Shown here: piece after piece, positions 1-6,242 of the stretch
How positions within the stretch are numbered: position 1 is the first letter of the stretch
How the letters are laid out: each line of letters begins with the position of its first letter
Source of the DNA: Bacteroidia bacterium
GTDB taxonomy: Bacteria > Bacteroidota > Bacteroidia > Bacteroidales > CAJPTX01
Length of the DNA stretch: 8,130 bases
Reading direction: 5' to 3'
Assembly: GCA_905373665.1 (NCBI GenBank)
Contig: CAJPTV010000099.1
Coordinates: forward strand, 1 to 8,130
The notes under the pieces: model-generated
What the model saw: only the letters and a program-made list of their open reading frames with translations
Told to the model about the DNA's origin: nothing
Databases searched by the model: none
Translations under genes and position numbers: made by a program

Positions 1-216
1 TCGCATCGATTCATTATGCGCCTTACGGCGGTCCTAAGGGCGGACGGCCCGTGGTTAAGGAGAGTCGAGGGAAGGTAAACGGTTAATCACGGAAGCGGCA
101 CGTCGTGCCGAGTTGCGGGCGTAGCACGCTACACCCCTACAGGGGACGGGAGAGTCGTGTTTTGACACCCCCTCCTTACAGAAGAGGGAGAATCGTATTT
201 TGAACACCCTCTTTTA
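1..216. other. Non-coding region rich in short inverted repeats, downstream of cdaA
   Basis: No open frame of useful length or recognisable product is seen here on either strand. The stretch is packed with short inverted repeats. CGCAT pairs with ATGCG (2-6/16-20), CCTTA with TAAGG (21-25/35-39), and GGGC with GCCC (38-41/47-50). GTGGTTAA pairs with TTAATCAC with one wobble (51-58/83-90). CGGCACG and CGTGCCG (96-102/104-110) are perfect around one base. GTAGC pairs with GCTAC (121-125/128-132) and CCCCT with AGGGG (134-138/141-145). It lies directly after the cdaA stop, so it is probably the 3' untranslated region of the lipoprotein-folP-cdaA operon or a structured RNA. It matches no tRNA, rRNA or riboswitch that I recognise. 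Confidence 0.5.
139..215. repeat. Imperfect tandem repeat, two units of about 39 bp
   Basis: Unit A is 139-177 and unit B is 178-215. Both begin ACAG, then carry GGGAGAxTCGT, TTTTGA, CACCC and a CT-rich tail, and align at roughly 80% with two single-base gaps. Unit A has a small hairpin GTGT-TTTG-ACAC (157-168), degraded in unit B. Unit B has an AAGAGGG/CCCTCTT pair (182-188/207-213) with an 18-base loop. In the cdaA direction this pair is not followed by a T tract, so it is at best a weak factor-independent terminator. Confidence 0.55.
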
Positions 217-1014
217 TCACGAGAGCAACTCCGTAAGCTTACGTTGCAGTTGTTGCTGCGTCAGCCCCTCATGACGCTCTGCACCGTAAAAAAGGCTAAT
301 AGCCCCCGTTTCCTCTGAGACAATCACAAGAAGCGCATCAGTAAGCTCCGTCAAGCCGATGGCAGCCCGATGACGCAACCCAAGACGCTTGGGTATCTTC
401 GGATCTTCAGATACGGGGAGGATACACTGTGCCGCTTCCAAACGATCGTTGCGCAGGATTACCGCTCCGTCGTGCAAAGGAGCATTTTTGAAAAAACAAC
501 TCTCTAACAAACGGGCACGTACTAAGCCATCGACCCGCACCCCCGAATTGACCCAATCCTGCAAACTATCGTTTCGTGCAATGGCAATAAGCGCCCCCGT
601 GTACTCGCGGCTCATTTGCGCACACCCCTCCGCCACTTCGGCCACATTACTTTCGCTCATGATAACTGGGCGCTCCTTTGGCTTAAAAAAGAACCTGTGG
701 AGCGATAAGGCGATATTGTGGTGCGACTTGTAATAGTTGCCCAAATAGAGCAGGAAACGGCGTATTTCCTGCTGAAAGACGATAAGGAGGGCTAGGAGTC
801 CGATCCCGGTTAATTGTCCCAGAATGGTGCTAATAAGCTCCATATTGAGGGCACGCACCACAACCCGCGCAGCGTACAGGGCACTCACAGTCCAGAAGAT
901 GGTCACGGCCACGGAGCCGCGCGTCATCTTGTAAATCTTGTAGATGAGGTACGCCACAAGGAGAATATCGACCACGTCGAGTATTCCCATAGAGAAGAGT
1001 CCTTGCACCTGCAT
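217..1014 (-). CDS. cdaA: Membrane diadenylate cyclase CdaA (c-di-AMP synthase)
   Basis: CdaA makes cyclic di-AMP from two ATP on the cytoplasmic side of the inner membrane. In this family c-di-AMP typically controls potassium and osmolyte balance and wall stress. The 265-residue product has three predicted membrane helices (about 13-29, 35-55 and 64-81), a linker, and then the DAC domain (about 120-250). The two active-site motifs are intact: HDGA (181-184) and LGLRHRAA (211-218). The family motif SEETG is at 233-237. The ATG at 1014 is chosen because it places the start a few residues before the conserved DILL helix, as in Bacteroides homologues. It follows folP by 19 bases and is the last gene of the operon. 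No CdaR/YbbR partner is next to it, unlike in Firmicutes. Length and motifs are normal for the family. Confidence 0.95.
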   Translation of the reverse strand: MQVQGLFSMGILDVVDILLVAYLIYKIYKMTRGSVAVTIFWTVSALYAARVVVRALNMELISTILGQLTGIGLLALLIVFQQEIRRFLLYLGNYYKSHHNIALSLHRFFFKPKERPVIMSESNVAEVAEGCAQMSREYTGALIAIARNDSLQDWVNSGVRVDGLVRARLLESCFFKNAPLHDGAVILRNDRLEAAQCILPVSEDPKIPKRLGLRHRAAIGLTELTDALLVIVSEETGAISLFYGAERHEGLTQQQLQRKLTELLS

Positions 1015-1033
1015 TGTGTCCTTTCAGGCGGTG

Positions 1034-1951
1034 CTAGAGACAGCGTTGTTTAGCGTAGCGGCAGAAGAGTTTCACGGCTTGGACGGCAGGTCGCACATCG
1101 TGCACTCGCAACACAGCAGCGCCATTGGCGAGCGCCAAGGTATTGAGGGTTTGCGTCCCCTCGAGTGCCCCCTCGGCATCCGTGTCAAGGAGTCTGTATA
1201 TCATACTCTTGCGCGAGAGCCCTGCGAGGATGGGGAGCTCCAGCATCGCAAAAGCAGAGAGGTTGCGCAAAAGGGTATAATTGTGGTCAATATCCTTTCC
1301 GAAGCCAAAGCCCGGGTCTAGGATAATATCGGCAACGCCACGTTCGCGTAACAAGGTCACACGTTCTGTGAAGAACTGCGCCACCTCCTGTACCACGTTA
1401 TCATAGTGCGGATTCTTTTGCATATCAGAGGGGGTGCCTTGGATGTGGGTCAGTACGTACGCCACCCGATACTTCGCTATGACCTCAAACATACGCGGGT
1501 CGAGGAGTCCGCCCGAAATATCATTGATCATCTCCACCCCGAATTCGTCCAAGAGGCGTTCTGCCACCTCGGCACGATAGGTATCTATTGACAGGGGGAG
1601 GGTTGGCACCATCTTCCGCGCTATCTCGCAGGCTTTTCGTAAAGCCTTGTACTCTTTCTCGGGTGTCGGCGGCACGCTCCCCGGACGTGTAGAACAAGCC
1701 CCGATGTCGAGGATAACCCCCCCCTCCTCAAGGACTTGGCGGATGCGCTTAGCTATCTTTCGCGATGACTGACAACGGCTCTTGGCGTAGAAGCTATCTT
1801 CCGTGACATTGAGAATCCCCATCACGACGGGCTTTTCCAAACTCAACAGCCGCCCTCCGCAACGGAGGGTTCGTGCACTTGCCCCTTCGAGCCCACCAAT
1901 GAGCTCACCGCACGGGGTCATCGAACATTGATTCTCTTGGATATCTGGCAT
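1034..1951 (-). CDS. folP: Dihydropteroate synthase
   Basis: FolP condenses p-aminobenzoate with 6-hydroxymethyl-7,8-dihydropterin pyrophosphate to give dihydropteroate, in cytoplasmic folate synthesis; it is the sulfonamide target. The 305-residue TIM-barrel protein shows the family motifs in order: MGILNVT (44-50), STRPG (87-91), SIDTYR (121-126), NDISGG (143-148), DPGFGFGK (212-219), GLSRKS (244-249) and RVHDV (282-286). The catalytic and pterin-binding Asn, Asp, Lys, Arg and His are therefore present. Two things are unusual. The nearly invariant Pro of NVTPDSF is Glu51 here. There is also a poorly conserved N-terminal extension of about 28 residues, so a start at Met11 (base 1921) is possible. 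The ATG at 1951 is preferred because it lies only 8 bases after the lipoprotein stop, which suggests translational coupling. It is followed closely by cdaA. Confidence 0.95.
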   Translation of the reverse strand: MPDIQENQCSMTPCGELIGGLEGASARTLRCGGRLLSLEKPVVMGILNVTEDSFYAKSRCQSSRKIAKRIRQVLEEGGVILDIGACSTRPGSVPPTPEKEYKALRKACEIARKMVPTLPLSIDTYRAEVAERLLDEFGVEMINDISGGLLDPRMFEVIAKYRVAYVLTHIQGTPSDMQKNPHYDNVVQEVAQFFTERVTLLRERGVADIILDPGFGFGKDIDHNYTLLRNLSAFAMLELPILAGLSRKSMIYRLLDTDAEGALEGTQTLNTLALANGAAVLRVHDVRPAVQAVKLFCRYAKQRCL

Positions 1952-1959
1952 AGCTGCTC

Positions 1960-3105
1960 TTATTTTCGACGCGTAATATCACCTAGACGATTCGCCTCAA
2001 ACCGATTCTGACGCTGCTCTCTAATCGAGGCGTCTCCCACTAAGACAATCCCATACCCCACACTCTGTACGAAACGCGAGGCAGAGACCTCGATCCCATC
2101 TACATCATAGACGACGAGACTTCCGCGCTCCTCACCGCCACCACCGTTTAGGAAAAGACACTCGCGAAAGAAGCTATCTTCAGAGAAGACCTTCGTATTG
2201 ACCACAATGCCCTTCCAAGTGTTCGTAGAGCGTCTCTTAGACAAGCCTGTAAAAGCGACTTCTTGGGCGTGAATCGCGGTTTGCTGATACGTTCCGAAGC
2301 TTAGTGCGCCGTCGTGTTCAAACTCGACACGCGTGCCTGCTTCAAAATCAACCCGCTCGGCATCGATAAATAGCTCCGAACGTACGATATACGGGCACGT
2401 ATAGTTGTAGAAATAGCACGAAGTGGCGGAAAGAGTACCACGCTGGAGGTAAATTCCCCCGTACGGTGCACTAAACTCTAATGATTCGCTGAGGGCAAGG
2501 AGGAGGGAGATATGTCCGCTAATCGGATTCCCTTTGTCGGTTTGGATAGAGACATCCTGTAGCCAGGGGATGTTGGTTGGAGAGACGTAAGAGAGCTCAA
2601 TCCCATCGCCTCCACAACGGCTAAGGGTCGTGTTACGAATCGGGAAGTTGAGGTCGAGGGCACTGATAGCTGGGCTAGAGGCGTCGCCAGCCTGTTCCAT
2701 CTCCAAATAGGTGAAGCGCGTGGTGTGGAGCGTCCGAAACAGATGAATCCCCCGCCAATTGACCGCCGTAGATTTCGGGAGAATACGCACGGGGCGCGAC
2801 CACGTCCCTTCAATGCGTAAGCCTCCGGGGGAGGTTTCTCCCACAGCAAAGAAGGCGCGCTCCCCCATACGTATCGTAGTTCCTGCCTCGATAGTAAGGG
2901 TTGCTCCCGCCTCGATATTCACACTCCCTTCGATAAGGATCGGTCTGTCGGCCGTCCAAGTCGTATCTCGCGCGATGCGTATATTCCCCACCCCATCGAG
3001 TTCGTTCAAATCCTCGCGGGTACATGCGGCAAGCGCCACTACGAGCCCGATAGGTAGGAAGACTAACGCCCGCCAGAATGTCTGTAAAAAACCAATTCTT
3101 TGCAC
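1960..3105 (-). CDS. Beta-helix-type lipoprotein, probably outer membrane or surface
   Basis: The product is a 381-residue lipoprotein of unknown exact role. From the GTG at 3105, the signal peptide has Arg3 and Arg12, a hydrophobic core (13-27) and lipobox LAAC with lipidated Cys28. The mature start CTRED is acidic soon after the Cys, resembling the Bacteroidetes lipoprotein export signal that sends lipoproteins to the cell surface (inference). From about residue 40 come strand-turn repeats such as IEGSVNIEAG and ATLTIEAGTTIRMG, followed by more PbH1-like strands, as in right-handed parallel beta-helix proteins. No catalytic motif is evident. An ATG-initiated frame extends to 3228, but it crosses the preceding gene's terminator and a promoter, and it would overlap the receptor gene's stop. 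The GTG at 3105, about 16 bases after the predicted transcript start and behind GAAAGG, is therefore preferred; a TTG at 3114 is also possible. First gene of the operon with folP and cdaA. Confidence 0.8.
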   Translation of the reverse strand: MQRIGFLQTFWRALVFLPIGLVVALAACTREDLNELDGVGNIRIARDTTWTADRPILIEGSVNIEAGATLTIEAGTTIRMGERAFFAVGETSPGGLRIEGTWSRPVRILPKSTAVNWRGIHLFRTLHTTRFTYLEMEQAGDASSPAISALDLNFPIRNTTLSRCGGDGIELSYVSPTNIPWLQDVSIQTDKGNPISGHISLLLALSESLEFSAPYGGIYLQRGTLSATSCYFYNYTCPYIVRSELFIDAERVDFEAGTRVEFEHDGALSFGTYQQTAIHAQEVAFTGLSKRRSTNTWKGIVVNTKVFSEDSFFRECLFLNGGGGEERGSLVVYDVDGIEVSASRFVQSVGYGIVLVGDASIREQRQNRFEANRLGDITRRK

Positions 3106-3127
3106 GACAAGCAACCTTTCGTTACCA

Positions 3128-3135
3128 CAAAGATA
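3128..3135 (-). promoter_or_regulatory. Bacteroidetes-type -7 promoter box for the lipoprotein-folP-cdaA operon
   Basis: Read on the minus strand the site is TATCTTTG, a full match to the TAnnTTTG consensus. The transcript start is expected near 3121, about 16 bases before the GTG at 3105. No clear TTTG -33 element is seen at the usual distance, because that region is occupied by the receptor gene's terminator hairpin. The promoter may therefore be weak or need an activator. Confidence 0.6.
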
Positions 3136-3140
3136 ATGCG

Positions 3141-3166
3141 TTATATAAAACAGGGGGCGCCCCTGT
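3141..3166 (-). terminator. Intrinsic terminator of the MCP gene
   Basis: On the minus strand ACAGGGG-CGC-CCCCTGT (3166-3150) forms a 7-bp stem with a 3-base loop, followed directly by TTTTATATAA (3150-3141). It begins 48 bases after the receptor gene's stop codon. A GGGGCGC just upstream (3188-3182) could pair with GCGCCCC inside the hairpin, which would give a competing fold. Confidence 0.75.
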
Positions 3167-3214
3167 GAAAAAACAGACGCGCCCCGCAAAAAAGAAGATA
3201 GTAACCGAAATAGG

Positions 3215-4924
3215 TTACGAGATGACAAAAAAGGCGGTCGATTGGTTCAGCGTATCAGCCTCTGCGTTGAGCTGCTCGGCAGCGTCGGCCATTTCCTCCG
3301 CAGCCGTAGCATTCTCTTGGATGACCGAAGAGAGCTGCTGTATGGCGGAGTTAATCTGGTCTACGCCAGAGCGTTGTTCGGCACTCGCTGTAGCGATTTC
3401 ATTCACAAGGTCGGCGGTACGCTTCACCTCGGGGATCACGTCGTTAAGCCCATTAGCCGCGCGCGTCGTATCGCCCAAGGACTGTTGCGAGAACGTTTCT
3501 ATATCACTCGCCGCCTCACGGCTACGCTCGGCAAGTTTACGAATCTCAGAGGCAACCACGGAGAAGCCCCTTCCGTGTTCTCCGGCACGCGCCGCTTCCA
3601 CAGCAGCGTTAAGCGCTAGGATGTTTGTTTGGTTGGAAATCTCGGTGATAATGGCAATCTTCTGCGAGATGGATTGTACGGAAGCGAGCGATTGTTGCGA
3701 AAGTTCGTTGACTTGGATGAGCTTCTCCTCCATGGACTTTGCGATGCTGCGCGTCTGTATGGCATTCTCAGCGTTTTGGTCAATATTTGCGGTCATTTCC
3801 TCCATTGCGCTGCTCACTTCCTCGGCTCCTGCGGCTTGTGTACTTGTTCCCTGTGATATGCGTTGCGAGAGGACATTCAGTTGTGCACTCGCTTCGTTCA
3901 CGTTGCCAGCGCCGCTCTTTACGCCCCCGATAGCTTCACGGACTCTCCCGGTCATTTGTGCGATGGCTTGTCCTAATGTTCCGAATTCGTCTTTACGGGC
4001 AAGGAGCTTTGTGGAGAGAGCAGAATTGAAGTTTCCGTTAGCACAACGTTCCATTTGCTCCACGCCTTGACGCAAGACCCCCGTTATGCTATTGGCTGTG
4101 TAAGTGGAGATGAGAATCGCGAGGATAAGAAAGAGCAAAAGAATCAAGAGGGTATAGATAAAGACGGAGCGTTGATCTTCTAGGTAACGCTTTAAGAAAT
4201 AGTCGCAAGCATCATCGTATAGTTTCGAGAGCACCTTGGCTTGCGTCATAATATGGTCTTTAAGTTCGATGAACTCTTTGCTCACCTTGTAAAGTTCGTG
4301 CTCCGTCTGTAAAAGCTCTTTTATAAGCGCTAGATGCCCGGGGTTGGTAATATGGGTCAGGAGCTTCTCGTGAATACGGCAAGCCTCATCAAGAGCATTC
4401 AGGTCATTACGTCCGCGGAAAACTTGAACGGCAGAGGCTGCAATATTCATCTCGCGGGAATAGTAAGCGGAAACGACATCTTGGTGAGACAAGTGCTCGT
4501 TGAGACGATCATAAACCTCATACATTCCCTTGAGCGCATTACCAATCTTCCCTTGCAGGACGGGCATCTCTTTTCCCATCCCTCGATATTTCTCTAGTTT
4601 GCGAAATGCTTCTTTCAGATAGGCTTCTCCTTTCTCATCATTGACCTTAACACAGGCTTCTTGCGTTTTTTGCATAGCCGCGAGGACGCTGTCAAGGTTA
4701 CGTCGCACCTGTAGCAAATCGTCGGGGTTCCCAAACTGGATATACTCGGTAGCTGCCGTGGTGGATTCACTCATGTAATAGTTCGCAACTTGCGTACGCT
4801 CGAGCGAAGAGACGATAGCCTGTGAGTGAAAGGACATGTAAATCAACCAAAAACCAAAAGCTAGCGTCAAGAGCATCATAGCGCCAAAGATCAGATTTAA
4901 GCGCGCTTTCACATTGAGTCTCAT
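3215..4924 (-). CDS. Methyl-accepting chemotaxis-type transmembrane receptor
   Basis: This 569-residue inner-membrane receptor should sense a periplasmic signal and pass it to a cytoplasmic four-helix signalling tip. Visible parts are: membrane helix 1 (about 10-30), a largely helical sensor (31-253), membrane helix 2 (about 254-274), a HAMP linker (about 275-328) and the long signalling coiled coil (about 335-560). The sensor length fits a helical bimodular (HBM) ligand domain, but this is inference. The tip is well conserved: QTNILALNAAVEAARAGE (432-449) and GRGFSVVA (451-458). Residues matching the CheA/CheW contacts N381, E385, R388 and V398 of E. coli Tsr are kept. AAGAEEVSSA (364-373) fits the methylation consensus exactly, with Glu368/Glu369. 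There is no C-terminal NWETF-like CheR tether. It has its own promoter and terminator, and no che genes are adjacent. The ligand is unknown. Confidence 0.93.
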   Translation of the reverse strand: MRLNVKARLNLIFGAMMLLTLAFGFWLIYMSFHSQAIVSSLERTQVANYYMSESTTAATEYIQFGNPDDLLQVRRNLDSVLAAMQKTQEACVKVNDEKGEAYLKEAFRKLEKYRGMGKEMPVLQGKIGNALKGMYEVYDRLNEHLSHQDVVSAYYSREMNIAASAVQVFRGRNDLNALDEACRIHEKLLTHITNPGHLALIKELLQTEHELYKVSKEFIELKDHIMTQAKVLSKLYDDACDYFLKRYLEDQRSVFIYTLLILLLFLILAILISTYTANSITGVLRQGVEQMERCANGNFNSALSTKLLARKDEFGTLGQAIAQMTGRVREAIGGVKSGAGNVNEASAQLNVLSQRISQGTSTQAAGAEEVSSAMEEMTANIDQNAENAIQTRSIAKSMEEKLIQVNELSQQSLASVQSISQKIAIITEISNQTNILALNAAVEAARAGEHGRGFSVVASEIRKLAERSREAASDIETFSQQSLGDTTRAANGLNDVIPEVKRTADLVNEIATASAEQRSGVDQINSAIQQLSSVIQENATAAEEMADAAEQLNAEADTLNQSTAFFVIS

Positions 4925-4957
4925 TTTTACAAACGGTTTATCATTAACTCTCTAAGG

Positions 4958-4988
4958 CGAAGATATAACTTAAAACAATAAAATCAAT
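4958..4988 (-). promoter_or_regulatory. Predicted promoter of the MCP gene
   Basis: On the minus strand a -33-like ATTG (4988-4985) is followed after 19 bases by TATCTTCG (4965-4958), one mismatch from TAnnTTTG. A start near 4951 would give a leader of about 27 bases before the ATG at 4924. The flanking DNA is AT-rich. The spacing fits the Bacteroidetes consensus, which makes this more than a chance match. Confidence 0.55.
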
Positions 4989-5151
4989 AAGAAATATTCG
5001 ACTAGTGAGTATTTTTCTACAATAAAACTCGTAAAAGCCTTATACGTCTCGCGTTACGAACAATAAAGATTTACTCAAAAAAGCAACAAAGCTTCTTATT
5101 TAAGCCAAAATCCCCCTAAAATAGAGTGATTTTTGCTCGCAAATGAAGGGC

Positions 5152-5183
5152 AAAAAAAGATGGGACGCGTGTGCGTCCCATCT
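5152..5183 (-). terminator. Strong intrinsic terminator of the kinase-YD repeat operon
   Basis: AGATGGGACGC (5158-5168) and GCGTCCCATCT (5173-5183) form a perfect 11-bp stem around a GTGT loop. On the minus strand this is followed by seven T residues (5158-5152). It lies 38 bases after the stop of the YD-repeat gene. It should insulate the receptor gene from upstream transcription. The remaining stretch to the receptor promoter (4989-5151) is AT-rich, and I see nothing else supportable in it. Confidence 0.92.
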
Positions 5184-5221
5184 CAAAATCAGAGCTTCTT
5201 TCCCCAAAGAGAGAAACAAGC

Positions 5222-6199
5222 TTAAAACTTCTTATACTGGTAAGAATACATCACGCGGTACTTGTAAGGAGCATAGTAGGAGTCTACCTTGACCATGTTA
5301 CCTGCTTGGTCGAACTCCGAGTCCTTCTTAGAGAGCGAGCTTGGGTCGCCATCATTCCACTGCTCTGTCACAAGATTTCCCTCATTGTCGTAGGAATAGT
5401 CGTTGTTGACCAGATCTTTTCCTGCAAGCCCTTCCTTTTTTAAGACACGCACGAGCTGCCCTTTCCCATTAAAGGCATATTTGAGGACGTGGCGGAACTC
5501 GCCCGCATAGCTCTCCGTTTCGGTTTCGATACGATTCTGTGCATCGTAGGTATAAACGAGCTTACGCATTTCCTTTCCGTCAGCACTGATTTGCGTATCA
5601 GAGAGGAGGTTTCCCTTCGCATCAAAGATCTTCTCTATGGTATAAGCTAGCCCCGTCTTCGGCGTCACGCGAATCTGTTGTTTCGCACCGTTGTAGGAAT
5701 AGATCCAACGTTCCGCAACCGAGTTATCGGCATTAAAGCGGGTGATATCCGACAGTTTGCCGTTGGGGAGATAGTTATATACGACGCGATAGTTCGCAGA
5801 GCCATCAAAGCCGACTTCGGTCTTTTTGTTTCCCTTGGCATCGTATGTGAAGCTCTGTTTGAAGGAGATCTTCATCTTGCCCTGCTTATCGATGGGCTCT
5901 TCCTTTCGATACTCGAGTCGTTGCCCCGACTCATTGTAGGTGTAATAGAGTCGCGAGGATTCTTCTCCTGTGGAGCGATAGTTGACGATCAGGAGTGGGT
6001 TTCCATTCCTGTCGTAGGTGGTAACGCTGGTGATGTAGCCCTTTGGTGCGGGCTTATCTTTCGTGTATTTATGGGTAAACTGCGTACACTGCTCGATGTG
6101 GTTGGCGGCCATGCGTTGTCGCTCAAGACTTTCGCGGTCGAGTTGCGCATATAACGCCAAGGGCGCTACTAGGCATAATATGAACAAGGAACGTTTCAT
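5222..6199 (-). CDS. Secreted protein of YD/RHS-like repeats
   Basis: This 325-residue protein has a classical signal peptide (MKRSLFILCL, hydrophobic to about 17) with likely cleavage after ALYA (residue 18), so it is exported; there is no lipobox. The mature part is made almost wholly of about ten repeats with core [YF]-[DN]-x-x-G-[NQK]. They begin near Y62, Y88, Y119, Y143, Y169, F192, Y218, F243, Y270 and F296, a spacing of about 26 residues. Good examples are YDRNGN (62-67), YDAKGN (119-124) and YDNEGN (270-275). Such YD-like repeats form stacked beta-hairpins. There is no RHS core-cleavage or toxin domain, and the length is far below that of an RHS toxin, so this is more likely a periplasmic or cell-envelope repeat protein. 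Its role is unknown. The 43-base gap from the SiaB-like gene with no clear promoter between suggests co-transcription; a terminator follows. Confidence 0.8.
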   Translation of the reverse strand: MKRSLFILCLVAPLALYAQLDRESLERQRMAANHIEQCTQFTHKYTKDKPAPKGYITSVTTYDRNGNPLLIVNYRSTGEESSRLYYTYNESGQRLEYRKEEPIDKQGKMKISFKQSFTYDAKGNKKTEVGFDGSANYRVVYNYLPNGKLSDITRFNADNSVAERWIYSYNGAKQQIRVTPKTGLAYTIEKIFDAKGNLLSDTQISADGKEMRKLVYTYDAQNRIETETESYAGEFRHVLKYAFNGKGQLVRVLKKEGLAGKDLVNNDYSYDNEGNLVTEQWNDGDPSSLSKKDSEFDQAGNMVKVDSYYAPYKYRVMYSYQYKKF

Positions 6200-6242
6200 A
6201 CCAGATTCTCTCTTCTTTGGGATAATGATTAGTAGACTGGCG

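Noticed and set aside
21..50. Similarity of CGGTCCTAAGG-like bases to a conserved 23S rRNA segment
   Set aside because: Only about ten bases resemble rRNA and the flanks do not. It is explained by the local hairpin CCTTA/TAAGG.
182..213. AAGAGGG/CCCTCTT pair as the terminator of cdaA
   Set aside because: The loop is 18 bases and no T tract follows in the direction of transcription. The T run lies on the wrong side for a minus-strand gene.
3078..4070. Long plus-strand open frame of 330 codons opposite the MCP gene
   Set aside because: It is a shadow of the biased codon use of the MCP coiled coil on the other strand. Its product is low-complexity Ser/Ala/Cys-rich, with no motif, promoter or ribosome site.
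5678..6154. Plus-strand open frame of 158 codons opposite the YD-repeat gene
   Set aside because: It lies wholly inside a well-supported signal-peptide and repeat protein on the minus strand. The regular codons of the repeats keep the antisense frame open.
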